NCBI GenBank assembly: GCA_028821605.1
Contig: JAPPFM010000049.1
Location: forward strand, 1-64,000
Source of the DNA: Candidatus Poribacteria bacterium
GTDB taxonomy: Bacteria > Poribacteria > WGA-4E > WGA-3G
DNA length: 64,000 nt
Direction of reading: 5' to 3'
Made by a program: the position numbers and the translations under genes. Shown piece after piece: positions 49,019 to 58,144 of the stretch. The notes under the pieces are model-generated. The model made no database searches. It worked only from the letters and a program-made list of their open reading frames with translations, and had not been told where the DNA came from. Numbering within the stretch: the stretch's first letter is position 1; every line of letters starts with the position of its first letter.

Positions 49019-50752
49019 CTATTGAGCATCTTCCTCAATACGAATGTGTTGATTCGGTTTGACGTTCTTGCGCGTGCTGATAGCACCGCTGGGCCACTTC
49101 ACTTCAATGGTTTCGATAATAGTATCATCGTTTATGCCGAAGATGGCTGTGAGTTCACTCTGTGAGCAGTAGCTGGAGCCGCTCTTAACGGTTCGTGTTT
49201 GTGTTCCGAGTGTGGAAGTTACGCGGATCTCCGCGCCAATTCCGTCGCGATTGCTTGCTTGTCCGACGAGTTGTACCTTAATCCACGCGTTAAGATTTCC
49301 TCCGTCGTTTCGGAAGAGATGTGCGGGTCCGTTGGAAGTCGTAACGAGCAGGTCCCAGTCGCCGTCGTTGTCGATATCGCCATAAGCTGCGCCTCTCCCG
49401 ACCATCGGCTTTGCCAAATCCGCACCAACTTTGTGGACTGCCTCGGTGAATTTGCCGTGAGAGTCGTTATGAAATAGATGCGGCGGTTGCGCATAGGTAA
49501 CTTGGCTCTGGATGGCGTTGATGTCGTTTTCAACGTGTCCGTTGGCGGTGAAGATGTCGAGGTTTCCGTCGAGATCGAAGTCGAAGAAGAAGCATGCGAA
49601 AGTGAGCGTCAATAAGGTTGCATTTCCGATATGTGCGGCAGGCGCGTCATCAATGAAAAAATCGCCTTCGTTGTGATAGAGGTTGAGCATTTCGTTGGAG
49701 AAGTTGCCGATCACGAGGCTTTCTTTGCCGGTGCGATCATAGTCTGCGGCATCAATGCCCATTGCACCGGTTGCGACACCGCTTTCGTTATAGGCAATTC
49801 CCGTGAGCATTCCAGCTTCAATAAAGGTGCCGTCGCCGTTGTTCTGATAGAGTTTGTTGGGTTGTGTGTCGTTTGCCTCAAAGATATCCAGTAAGCCATC
49901 GGCATTGTAATCGAAGATGCAAACACCGAGTGATTTACTCGTGTTATCCTCAATGCGTGCGATACGAGAGACATCGGTGAATGTGCCGTTGCCTCGATTT
50001 CTGAAGAGTTTGCTGGACTGGCCTGTGTAGGATTCAGGGGTGCAGTAGGATTTATTGATGCCATCGAGGGTACAGAACAGGTCGTTTTCTATGCTCCATT
50101 CAACGTAGTTCGCGACGTAGAGGTCAAGATGTCCATCCTTATTGTAGTCGAACCATGCGCAACTTGTACCGAAGCCCGGGTTATTGATACCGGCGACTTC
50201 TGTGACATCAACAAAGGTGCCATCGCCGTTGTTTTGGAAGAGTCGGTCAGTTTCAAGGGTGCTGATATAGATATCCGAATCGCCATCGTTATCATAATCG
50301 GCGACAGCGACACCCATGCCATAGAGGGGTGTGGTGAGACCCGCGGTTTCGGTGACATCGGTGAAGGTGTTGTCTCGGTTGTTGCGATAGAGTGCCATCG
50401 TTTGCCGCTTCTGGGTTGACTTGCCTTCCCAATCCTTTCCATTGACGAGTAGGATGTCCTGCCATCCGTCGTTGTCGTAATCTATGAAGGCGCATCCTGA
50501 ACCCATTGTTTCAGGGAGGTATTTCTTGCCGAAGGCACCGGTGTTATGGATGAAGTCGATGCCTGCTGCTTGTGTGATGTTGGTAAATTTTATATTACCA
50601 GGGGGCGGCAAGTTTTGTGCAGCAGCATTGAGGGAAATGAGTAGGCAGCAAAATATTATATTGGCTATTAGTTTGGGAATGGAAGGTAGGAAGAAGGGTA
50701 GGATGAGACCCCGAGTCTCCAAATCGAAGAACCTTCCAATCTTCTTTTCCAT
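49019..50752 (-). CDS. Exported CRTAC1-like FG-GAP/VCBS repeat protein with ASPIC/UnbV domain
   Basis: 577 residues from the ATG at 50752; upstream heptamer repeats argue that the longer frame is spacer. N-terminal hydrophobic segment LIANIIFCCLLISLNAAAQ is a signal. FG-GAP/VCBS repeats with Ca-binding D-x-D-x-D-G loops follow: FIDYDNDGWQDILLVNG, VADYDNDGDSDIYIS, WFDYNKDGHLDLYVANY, IFDYNADGLLDIFEAND, DFDLDGNLDIFTANG and DIDNDGDWDLLVTTSNG. The C-terminus is an ASPIC/UnbV domain (GIGAEIRVTSTLGTQTRTVKSGSSYCSQSE, ending WPSGAISTRKNV). It lacks the L-x-T-x-W tail. Likely a surface propeller protein. Confidence 0.9.
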   Translation of the reverse strand: MEKKIGRFFDLETRGLILPFFLPSIPKLIANIIFCCLLISLNAAAQNLPPPGNIKFTNITQAAGIDFIHNTGAFGKKYLPETMGSGCAFIDYDNDGWQDILLVNGKDWEGKSTQKRQTMALYRNNRDNTFTDVTETAGLTTPLYGMGVAVADYDNDGDSDIYISTLETDRLFQNNGDGTFVDVTEVAGINNPGFGTSCAWFDYNKDGHLDLYVANYVEWSIENDLFCTLDGINKSYCTPESYTGQSSKLFRNRGNGTFTDVSRIARIEDNTSKSLGVCIFDYNADGLLDIFEANDTQPNKLYQNNGDGTFIEAGMLTGIAYNESGVATGAMGIDAADYDRTGKESLVIGNFSNEMLNLYHNEGDFFIDDAPAAHIGNATLLTLTFACFFFDFDLDGNLDIFTANGHVENDINAIQSQVTYAQPPHLFHNDSHGKFTEAVHKVGADLAKPMVGRGAAYGDIDNDGDWDLLVTTSNGPAHLFRNDGGNLNAWIKVQLVGQASNRDGIGAEIRVTSTLGTQTRTVKSGSSYCSQSELTAIFGINDDTIIETIEVKWPSGAISTRKNVKPNQHIRIEEDAQ

Positions 50753-50777
50753 CCTTCTATCCACATTTCCTCTGATC

Positions 50778-50805
50778 GCTGATGGCTGAAAGCCGATGGC
50801 TGATT
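50778..50805. repeat. Heptamer tandem repeats, GCTGATG type
   Basis: Four contiguous units: GCTGATG, GCTGAAA, GCCGATG, GCTGATT. They lie just downstream of the Gfo/Idh stop and before the chosen CRTAC1 start. Confidence 0.6.
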
Positions 50806-50808
50806 GCT

Positions 50809-51972
50809 TTATACCGAAATCCACTGATCCTCCTCCCATGAGGTTTGGATAGCAGTCTGTACATCGGCGACAGCGGCGGCTTCTCGGAAACTCGGATTTC
50901 CCTGTTTTCCTGTGTGGATGGCTTGTAAAAACTGGTACGCTTCAATTGTCTTTAGGTCATCGTAGCCTAATCCAACGCCGGGACCGGGATTGAAATAACT
51001 GTGGAATGGATGGTCGGGACCGCTTAAGACGCGTGTGTACCCATCAGGAAAACCGTCCTCGGCGGGTAGGTAGACCTCAAGTTCGTTCATTTGCTCAAAG
51101 TTCCAGCGCAACGCTCCGTCTGTACCGTTCACTTCAAACGCCATTTCACACTTTGGTCCAGTAATGACTCTGCAAGCCTCCAAGGTGCCGCGGACCCCAT
51201 TTTCAAACCGGACTAATGCCCCAACGTAATCTTCATTCGTGACCGCTTCCATTTTGCCATCACCACCGAGGGTAAAGTGTGTGCCGGTCCCCGCTGTCGC
51301 TATCGGACGTTCTGGGATGAACGTTTCCTGTTGTGAGACGACGCTGTCGATACCGCCGACGATAAAGTGCGCCATGTCAATGACGTGGGAGAGCAGATCG
51401 CCCAGCGTTCCCAATCCTGCTATCTCTTTCTGAAACCGCCATGAAAGGACTGCGCGCGGGTGACTCGCATAACCAGCGAAAAACCTACCGCGGTAGTGGG
51501 TGAGTTTGCCGAGTTTTCCCTCTGAAATCAGTTGATGCGCGTATTGGACGACGGGTGCCCATCTGTAGTTATAACCAACATAGGTTAGGATACCTGCGCG
51601 CTGTGCGGCGGCATAGATAGCCTTCGTTTCAGCCGGATTCCGTCCGACAGGCTTCTCACAGAAGACGTGTTTTCCAGCGGCAGCTGCTGTCTCAACAATC
51701 TCAAGGTGCATGCTATTCGGCGCGGCGATGTTAACGACCTGTACCTCTTTGCCATCTATCACGTGTCGGAAATCGGTGGTTGTGCGTTCAAATCCGAAAC
51801 GTGTTTTTGCCTCGGTTGTACGCTCGGCAACGTCATCAGCACAAATGACAAGCCTGGGGTGGAGGGGACTGTCGTGGAACCGATCACTAATTTGGCGGTA
51901 TGCGCGGGCGTGCGTCATGCCCATCCATCCCATCCCGATAATGCCGATGCCAACTGTCTGTTTGGTCTCCAT
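50809..51972 (-). CDS. Gfo/Idh/MocA family oxidoreductase
   Basis: 387 residues. Rossmann motif [20 protein letters not shown] near the start; EKP motif in [21 protein letters not shown]; the catalytic region [20 protein letters not shown] holds the conserved histidine. The C-terminal part includes [22 protein letters not shown], typical of myo-inositol or sugar dehydrogenase-like members. No other genes of a sugar pathway are adjacent, so the substrate is unknown. It is the third Gfo/Idh enzyme in the window. Confidence 0.9.
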   Translation of the reverse strand: METKQTVGIGIIGMGWMGMTHARAYRQISDRFHDSPLHPRLVICADDVAERTTEAKTRFGFERTTTDFRHVIDGKEVQVVNIAAPNSMHLEIVETAAAAGKHVFCEKPVGRNPAETKAIYAAAQRAGILTYVGYNYRWAPVVQYAHQLISEGKLGKLTHYRGRFFAGYASHPRAVLSWRFQKEIAGLGTLGDLLSHVIDMAHFIVGGIDSVVSQQETFIPERPIATAGTGTHFTLGGDGKMEAVTNEDYVGALVRFENGVRGTLEACRVITGPKCEMAFEVNGTDGALRWNFEQMNELEVYLPAEDGFPDGYTRVLSGPDHPFHSYFNPGPGVGLGYDDLKTIEAYQFLQAIHTGKQGNPSFREAAAVADVQTAIQTSWEEDQWISV

Positions 51973-51993
51973 TTCTCGTATGTGTACCTTTCG

Positions 51994-52716
51994 TCAATTA
52001 TTTTTCAGGTGTCCCCATGTAGTTGCAAGTTTAGCTTGTGGCTCGACGGGGAGTGTGTTTTCCGGACCCCCATCGCCAATGTTCTGACCTGTGATTTCAA
52101 CGTCATCGAAGCGGACTTCTGCATTTGAGACACCCAACCCAGCTTGCCCTGCTTCCAGAGGGTTGGCATCGAACACGGTGAACAACTTCTTATCAATATG
52201 GAATTCAATTTCACCGTTTCTATGAATAGTAGCAGTGAGTTGGTACCATCTGTCCGTTTTTACTTCAAAATCGAATTCTCCGAGTGTGACCGGTCCGGCT
52301 GGAAATGGACGGAATTTCCTAATACTGATAAAGTCAAAGTCCCCAATGATACGGAAATAATAATGTGCATCAAGTAGTCCATCAAGTAGTTCATTAGTGT
52401 TAGCATGCATTACGATCCCAAAAGTCGCGGGTTCCTTTTTACTTTTCACTAATTTTGCTCGACAGGATACAGCATAGTATTCCCATGTGGATTCACCTGT
52501 CAGCCACATAGCAAAACCTGATTCGTCCAATGATTCCGCGACAGCTTCACCCTTATCCGACCACCACTTTCCTGCTCCATTTTCCCAATCATCAACGATT
52601 TTCCATTCGGACATGTCGTTGTCTTCAAAACTATCTTTCCAAGTGCCTGCAAAAGCAAATTGGTTCAAAGCAACGCTGCAAATAACGAGTCCGAAAATGA
52701 GACATTTTTTGATCAT
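51994..52716 (-). CDS. Secreted DUF1080-like beta-sandwich protein with tail
   Basis: 240 residues; AAAGGAGAAAACG lies before the ATG. Signal peptide MIKKCLIFGLVICSVALNQF. The mature protein, starting GTWKDSFEDNDMSEWKIVDDW, is a concanavalin-A-like sandwich of the DUF1080/laminin-type group: WEYYAVSCRAKLVKSKKEPATFG, WYQLTATIHRNGEIEFHIDKKLF, QAGLGVSNAEVRFDDVEITGQN. No glycosidase catalytic residues can be assigned. It ends in AKLATTWGHLKNN. It is a paralogue of the next gene upstream. Confidence 0.83.
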   Translation of the reverse strand: MIKKCLIFGLVICSVALNQFAFAGTWKDSFEDNDMSEWKIVDDWENGAGKWWSDKGEAVAESLDESGFAMWLTGESTWEYYAVSCRAKLVKSKKEPATFGIVMHANTNELLDGLLDAHYYFRIIGDFDFISIRKFRPFPAGPVTLGEFDFEVKTDRWYQLTATIHRNGEIEFHIDKKLFTVFDANPLEAGQAGLGVSNAEVRFDDVEITGQNIGDGGPENTLPVEPQAKLATTWGHLKNN

Positions 52717-52764
52717 CGTTTTCTCCTTTGCGAGAGAGACGAGTCTCTCGCTGCTGTTGCGGAC

Positions 52765-53466
52765 TTAGTTTTTCTTAAGTTTTCCCCATGTGGTTGCGAG
52801 TTTGGTTCGTGGCTCGACAGGAAATGCTTTTCCTGGACCTCCATTGTCAACGTTCGGACCCGTAATTTCAACATTGTCAAAGCGAGCCTGTCCATCTGCG
52901 ACAACGAGTCCGGCTTGGCCGCCTTTCAAGGGCTCATCGTCAATGACAGTGAAGACCTCGTCGTCAACCTTGAATTCAAGGGTGCCGTCTTCATGAATCG
53001 TGGCAGTCAGTTCATACCACGTATCAATTTCAGCATCAAATGGAAAGATAACGGGAAACCAACGGTCTCGGAGTGCTTTGACAATTCGGACGGTGTTGAA
53101 AACATAGTCGATAAAAAAGAGGTAACGGGTGTCTTCATCGCCTCTGTCGTGGAGTGTTAGCCCGATGCTTGGCGGTTCATTCTTGTCTTCCACTAATTTT
53201 GCGCGACACGAGAGCGAATAGTTCTTCCATGTGAGTTCACCTGTAATCCAGAGACTCATGAAGCCGGGTAGAAAGATTTCGCCAACGGCTTCGCCGTCAC
53301 TAATCCACCATTTTTCAACCTTGCGGTCGAGATTAAAAATTTTCCATTCACGGGTGTCTTTGTCTTCAAAGTCGTCGCGCCATGTGCCCGCGAAACTCGG
53401 TTGCCATGCCCATAATGAAAAGCAGATGAGCATAATGATTGCGGTTATTGATGTAAGCTTTTTCAT
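52765..53466 (-). CDS. Secreted DUF1080-like beta-sandwich protein with tail (paralogue)
   Basis: 233 residues; AAGGAGAAAACG lies before the ATG, inside the 3' end of the AddA-like gene, with a ten-base gap to that stop. Signal peptide MKKLTSITAIIMLICFSLWAW. Starts GTWRDDFEDKDTREWKIFNL; then WKNYSLSCRAKLVEDKNEPPSIG, WYELTATIHEDGTLEFKVDDEVF and QAGLVVADGQARFDNVEITGPN. It ends in TKLATTWGKLKKN. The two paralogues share identical Shine-Dalgarno blocks, so duplication included the start region. Confidence 0.83.
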   Translation of the reverse strand: MKKLTSITAIIMLICFSLWAWQPSFAGTWRDDFEDKDTREWKIFNLDRKVEKWWISDGEAVGEIFLPGFMSLWITGELTWKNYSLSCRAKLVEDKNEPPSIGLTLHDRGDEDTRYLFFIDYVFNTVRIVKALRDRWFPVIFPFDAEIDTWYELTATIHEDGTLEFKVDDEVFTVIDDEPLKGGQAGLVVADGQARFDNVEITGPNVDNGGPGKAFPVEPRTKLATTWGKLKKN

Positions 53467-53476
53467 CGTTTTCTCC

Positions 53477-56400
53477 TTAGGGTTCGGTTATTATACACGC
53501 GCCATCCGAATCTGCATACGGGCAGGAACAGCAATGTTTAAGGTTTTTCTCGTAAACCCCGCGCTGCAGGGCGGATATTCTTTTCTGCCACTGTTCCTGA
53601 ACGTCCTGCAATTGTGTCATGTCGAAGTGTATCTGTTCACACCGATTTTCTTCGGTAAAGAAGAGATTAATTATCACAGTTGATTGATTTGGATAACGCC
53701 GATGTGCAAGTAAACTGTAAAGTTCCATTTCTGGACGGTATGTATCTAAGTTCTGAAGTTTATCGGTTTCGTAATTGATTATCTGCCAATTTCCTGTTTC
53801 ATCTTTAAAAATCCTGTCCAATCTGCCATCAATAATGTGTCCGTTGATATCTGCGTGGATTTGCTGATTGGTGTGAATTGTGGATGCAGAGAACGCATTT
53901 TGTCCAAGTTCAGAGTTAATAAAATTATTAACATAAGTGCGAAGTGCCACTGTAGATTCAGGCGTTGCTTCGGGATAATTCTCAAGTGCGTGATCAATCA
54001 GCATATCAAGGTTTTCTAAGTCTGATGATTGTCTTATTCGAGCGAGGACGTAGCGAACCTCAGCCTTCATTTCATTTTCATCTGGATCCGATTCTCCTTG
54101 CCCGTTCGTTGGAATTCGTAGGACATTTTCCAACTGATACCGCAGCGGACAGCGCGCATAGTTAGCGAGTTCGGGGACAGAGAAGGACGCAGAGACATCG
54201 GTTGGTGCCAGATTCGGTAACGGATACTCCGGAAAATCGACGGGTGTTGTTTCATCAAAAGTTTTGTCTGCTGGCATAGGGGCTTCAGATTGTTGACTGC
54301 TATCGGGAAAGACCTTTAGGCTAAAGGGTAAGTTCAGTAAATTGTCTTCTTCACCGATGCCGAGATGCTTATAAAGCCATTCAAGTATGTTCCGCGGTTT
54401 ACCGGTGCCAGAGAGACTCCCTGATAAAATAAGTCGGTCCTGGGCGCGTGTCGTCCCAACATAGAACAATCGCTTCTTTTCGGCATACTCTTTTTGGTTC
54501 GCCCGATTTTTCATATAGTCAACAATGCGTGGTTCGGTTTTCTTGTAATTGTTGTCCGGATTAAGTGGACTGAAACCGATACCAAGTGTTTCATCAATAA
54601 AGGGTTCTCTCGTCGTTTCCGCACCTCGGTCAAGGCATGGAAGTATCACAACGGGGAATTGAAGCCCCTTGGCGGCATGAATCGTCATGATTTGGATTGC
54701 GTCTCTGCTTAGTTCCACTGGAGCCTGTCCTTCCCGAGGCTCTTCTGTAATAAGGATGTCCAGAAATTCGATGAAATCTGTAAGGGTTTGCTTGCTCTCG
54801 TCTCCGTCAAAATTTCTTGCGAGTTCCAAGAGTTTTTGGTAATTTGCCCATCGCTGCTGCCCCTGTTTTCCTGTTTTCAGCGTTCCAATCATTCCTGTTT
54901 CATTAACGATGGTTACAATGAGTTGGTTTACAAGCATGCGATGTGCAATCTGGATATGCCTTCTTAAAGTGTCTATTGCGCGTCCGAGGTTATCAGAACC
55001 CGCTTGGTAATTCTGTGCTTTGTTCCAGAAACTTGTTCCATCTTGCTGTGAAATTTCATAGAGTTCAGTGTCGGAGACACCGAAAGCAGGACCGCGAAGA
55101 ACACCAGCAAGGGACGCGTGATGTTCTGTAGGTGTATTGAGGAAATGGAGGTAGTTCCAGATATCGTAGATTTCTTGGCGTTGATAGAAACCGATGCCAC
55201 CGGTGGTGAGGTAGGGGATGCCTGCTTCAAGTAAAGCATGCTCAATATCAGGAAGGTGCGTTCTGCTACGGATGAGTATAGCGATGTCGCCGTATTCAAT
55301 CGGACGTTCTGATTCTCCGCCGTTCTCGCTACGCACCCATACCGTTTCGCCGTTCCTGTTCATATTTTTGATGTGCTGCGCGATCAGCGTGTATTCGTTT
55401 GCTGCCGCGTCACCCTTCTCTCCGAGGATGATATCAATAGCACCGTTTGCGTCAACAGATCGCGCTTTAATAAGGGATTCAAAAGGCACCTCAAATTCGG
55501 CTCCGGTTTCGTTGCCCATCAGGTGCTGGAAAAAGTGATTGACAAACCCGACGGTATCTTGCAGGGAACGGAAATTCTCTTTGAGGGGGATGTCTTCACC
55601 TTCCTCGTCTTTGATTTTTTGGTTTGTCTTTTTAAACACACGGACATCCGCACCGCGAAACGCGTAAATGCTCTGTTTCGGATCACCTACGATAAAGAGA
55701 TTCGCTTCTTTGAGTTCGTTTGTGAGCAGCATCACCAATTCGTGCTGTAGTTCATTTGTATCCTGATATTCGTCCACCATGTAGTATGTGTGGCGTTCAA
55801 CCAATGCTTGCTGGATTTCTTTGTTGTCGCGGAGAAGGTCGCGGGTTTTCAGCTGCAGGTCATTGAAGTCGAGGGTGCCTTGAGAGAGTTTGGCAGTTTG
55901 GTAATTATTGAGGATTCGGGTATATAGGGTGAGCAGATCATGGGTTGTGCTGAGTAGAAAATCGTCATCAGTTTCGCCATCCTCCTCAATGATAGGAGCG
56001 TTTTGAATCTTTTCCGCGGCCGATACCAGAAAGTTGATTTCGGTTTCAATGTCCGATGTTTTGACCCCTCTGCCCAGAAAAGCGGTTTTCGCGATGTCAC
56101 CACTTTTAATTGTAATTAGATCTGCGATTTCTTTCAGTAGACGCATCACTTCAGGTGCGTCTGAGTTTTTCTCAGGCAACATTTCCAATTTTTGGACGAA
56201 AGGTATAACCAATGTAACATTTTTCCCTTTCGCACGCTGCAAGGCAGCATTTAGGCACCGGATGAATTCGATAACATCGTCTTCCGACATCGATTTTGCA
56301 CGAATGGCGTGTTCCCAAACATCTGGTAGCTGTTCGGAATTTTGATTGCCGTAAACCTCTTTTATGAGATGATCAATTACGTCACGCTGGTTTACCATCC

Positions 56401-56905
56401 CTGAAAAGAGTTCTTCCAAATCTTGCCGTCTGCCATAGCGTTGTAGCAGGCGTGTCAGTTCCGCACGGTGTTTATCTTCTTCGTTTGTGGCAATCTCCTT
56501 GAGGGTTTCCCGAAGGATTTGCTGTAGCAGGAGTTTCTGATCGATGCCTTGTAAGATGCTAAAATTGGCTGGCACACCGGCTTGGAATGGGAATTCTCTC
56601 AGGATACGTGAACAGAATGCATGGATGGTCGAGATGGGTGCCGTGTTCATCTGTTCAAGGATTGTTCCGCGATCAACAATGCTTTCTTCGGCATTAAGTT
56701 TTTCAATAACGCGTTCCTTCATCTCAGCGGCGGCTTTATCTGTGAAGGTGATAGCGACGATTTCTCGCGGGTTTGCTTTCTCGCTTCGCAAGATTTCAAG
56801 GTAACGTTCGACCAATACAGTCGTTTTTCCTGAACCGGCACCGGCGGTTACACAGATATGTTTGTCTATATTAAGGGCTTTTTGTTGGCTTGGTGTCAAT
56901 TGCAT
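53477..56905 (-). CDS. UvrD/REP helicase, AddA/RecB-like, with Fe-S type nuclease domain
   Basis: 1142 residues. Superfamily 1A helicase: Walker A AGAGSGKTTV (21-30), motif II YMVDEYQDTN, motif III GDPKQSIYAFRGAD, motif V IMTIHAAKGLQFPVVILP and motif VI YVGTTRAQDRLIL. The C-terminal 200 residues form a PD-(D/E)XK-like domain, with GRLDRIF and cysteines in NYARCPLRY and CCSCPYADSDGAC that suggest a 4Fe-4S clamp as in AddB. Odd: the catalytic IVDYKT motif reads IINYETDK, so D and K are replaced. No AddB partner is adjacent. The ATG is preceded by ATTAAAAAA and no Shine-Dalgarno. Confidence 0.88.
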   Translation of the reverse strand: MQLTPSQQKALNIDKHICVTAGAGSGKTTVLVERYLEILRSEKANPREIVAITFTDKAAAEMKERVIEKLNAEESIVDRGTILEQMNTAPISTIHAFCSRILREFPFQAGVPANFSILQGIDQKLLLQQILRETLKEIATNEEDKHRAELTRLLQRYGRRQDLEELFSGMVNQRDVIDHLIKEVYGNQNSEQLPDVWEHAIRAKSMSEDDVIEFIRCLNAALQRAKGKNVTLVIPFVQKLEMLPEKNSDAPEVMRLLKEIADLITIKSGDIAKTAFLGRGVKTSDIETEINFLVSAAEKIQNAPIIEEDGETDDDFLLSTTHDLLTLYTRILNNYQTAKLSQGTLDFNDLQLKTRDLLRDNKEIQQALVERHTYYMVDEYQDTNELQHELVMLLTNELKEANLFIVGDPKQSIYAFRGADVRVFKKTNQKIKDEEGEDIPLKENFRSLQDTVGFVNHFFQHLMGNETGAEFEVPFESLIKARSVDANGAIDIILGEKGDAAANEYTLIAQHIKNMNRNGETVWVRSENGGESERPIEYGDIAILIRSRTHLPDIEHALLEAGIPYLTTGGIGFYQRQEIYDIWNYLHFLNTPTEHHASLAGVLRGPAFGVSDTELYEISQQDGTSFWNKAQNYQAGSDNLGRAIDTLRRHIQIAHRMLVNQLIVTIVNETGMIGTLKTGKQGQQRWANYQKLLELARNFDGDESKQTLTDFIEFLDILITEEPREGQAPVELSRDAIQIMTIHAAKGLQFPVVILPCLDRGAETTREPFIDETLGIGFSPLNPDNNYKKTEPRIVDYMKNRANQKEYAEKKRLFYVGTTRAQDRLILSGSLSGTGKPRNILEWLYKHLGIGEEDNLLNLPFSLKVFPDSSQQSEAPMPADKTFDETTPVDFPEYPLPNLAPTDVSASFSVPELANYARCPLRYQLENVLRIPTNGQGESDPDENEMKAEVRYVLARIRQSSDLENLDMLIDHALENYPEATPESTVALRTYVNNFINSELGQNAFSASTIHTNQQIHADINGHIIDGRLDRIFKDETGNWQIINYETDKLQNLDTYRPEMELYSLLAHRRYPNQSTVIINLFFTEENRCEQIHFDMTQLQDVQEQWQKRISALQRGVYEKNLKHCCSCPYADSDGACIITEP

Positions 56906-57064
56906 TTTTTTAATAGTTATCAGTTGTCAGTCGTCAGTTATCAGTTAAGAGTCACCTTGTGGTGGTTGCTTTTGTTGTACCTGCCACAGCAAACCTCTTT
57001 ATGTACCTGCCACAGCAAACCCTTTAACTGACCACTCCTCCTCTGGCTGCTGATTGCTATTTTC
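56906..57064. repeat. Spacer with heptamer array and 20-base direct repeats
   Basis: Five heptamers (GTTATCA, GTTGTCA, GTCGTCA, GTTATCA, GTTAAGA) lie at 56916-56950. TGTACCTGCCACAGCAAACC occurs twice, at 56976-56995 and 57002-57021, a period of 26. Then GCTGATTGCTATTTT precedes the ABC ATPase stop. Confidence 0.65.
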
Positions 57065-58144
57065 CTAATCTGGCAGTGGAAGGACTGCTGCTGCTGATAT
57101 CGCGAGTTGAACGGTGTCTCCCGGCTTTTTCGTTTCTGTGCCGGGGTTATAGTGAACGGCTTTGAGCGGGATGTCTGCAGCTATCAGTTGGTATTCTTCT
57201 ATCCGTCCCAAATAATTGACTGCTGTCACTTTGGCAGTTATCCGGTTTTCAGGTTGGCTACTGCTATCCTGAGTGCTATCAATAATAAGTGCTTCTGGTC
57301 GAATTGAACACTGCACGGGTGTTCCCTGCGTTAGTTCATGGTAAACGGTTTCCGAGCGAAGCGTCCCGATAGGAGTGTCGATTGTAGCACTGCCGTTCGA
57401 TGCCTGCTCAACCTTGCCGGAAATGAAGTTGGTTTCCCCAACAAAGCTCGCGACAAAAGCGTTCTTTGGAAACTGATAGATTTCACGCGGTGTGCCGACT
57501 TGGATGATAACGCCATCCTGCATAATCGCCATCCGATCTGCCATAGAGAGTGCATCGACCTGATCGTGTGTGACATAGAACATTGTAATATTAGTGCGAT
57601 CGTGAATCTGCTTTATTTCGTCGCGCATCTGTTGTCGGAGTGCAGCGTCGAGGTTACTGATCGGTTCGTCGAGGAGTAGGACACTCGGCTCAATAACGAG
57701 CGCACGCGCAAGTGCGATGCGTTGTTGCTGTCCACCGGAGAGCGTGTTGACTGCGCGATCGTGATAGTCTTCCATCTGTACCATCTCTAACGCTCGTATA
57801 ATTTTTTCGTTGCGTTCTGCCTTGTCGAATTTCCGAAGCGTCAGTCCGTATTCAATGTTTTCGGCGACGGACATGTGGGGCCATAGGGCATAGTTTTGGA
57901 ACACCATCCCTGTATTGCGTTGATGCGGCGGCACGTTGTTCATCACGGTATCGTCGAACCGCAATTCGCCGGTGTCGGGTTTGTAGAATCCTGCTACAAT
58001 ACGGAGGAAGGTTGATTTACCACACCCTGACGGACCGAGGAGGAAGAAGAACTCTCCCGTCTCAATTTTCAGACTCACGTCGTTGACAGCGAGCGTTGTA
58101 TCGAAGGCTTTTGTGACGTGGGTTAATTCAACAGAAACTGCCAT
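57065..58144 (-). CDS. ABC transporter ATP-binding protein, MalK/UgpC-like with TOBE domain
   Basis: 359 residues. Walker A LLGPSGCGKST, Q-loop VFQNYALWPHMSVAENI, signature LSGGQQQRIALARAL, Walker B VLLLDEPISNLDAALR, H-loop YVTHDQ. After residue 240 comes a TOBE domain (NFISGKVEQASNGSATIDTPIGT, then QCSIRPEALII), the mark of carbohydrate or di/tricarboxylate importers such as MalK, UgpC and FbpC. No permease or binding protein is next to it, so it may serve transporters elsewhere, like MsmX. Heptamer repeats directly follow its ATG on the upstream side. Confidence 0.92.
   Translation of the reverse strand: MAVSVELTHVTKAFDTTLAVNDVSLKIETGEFFFLLGPSGCGKSTFLRIVAGFYKPDTGELRFDDTVMNNVPPHQRNTGMVFQNYALWPHMSVAENIEYGLTLRKFDKAERNEKIIRALEMVQMEDYHDRAVNTLSGGQQQRIALARALVIEPSVLLLDEPISNLDAALRQQMRDEIKQIHDRTNITMFYVTHDQVDALSMADRMAIMQDGVIIQVGTPREIYQFPKNAFVASFVGETNFISGKVEQASNGSATIDTPIGTLRSETVYHELTQGTPVQCSIRPEALIIDSTQDSSSQPENRITAKVTAVNYLGRIEEYQLIAADIPLKAVHYNPGTETKKPGDTVQLAISAAAVLPLPD

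Noticed and set aside
3364-53466. The C-terminal tail as an LPXTG, PEP-CTERM or type IX CTD signal
   Set aside because: There is no LPxTG, no PEP with hydrophobic helix, and no 70-residue CTD; the tail is about 12 residues with an invariant tryptophan and lysine.
3364-53466. The tail explained only by gene duplication
   Set aside because: It occurs on proteins of five unrelated folds and at distant loci, so duplication of one gene cannot explain it.
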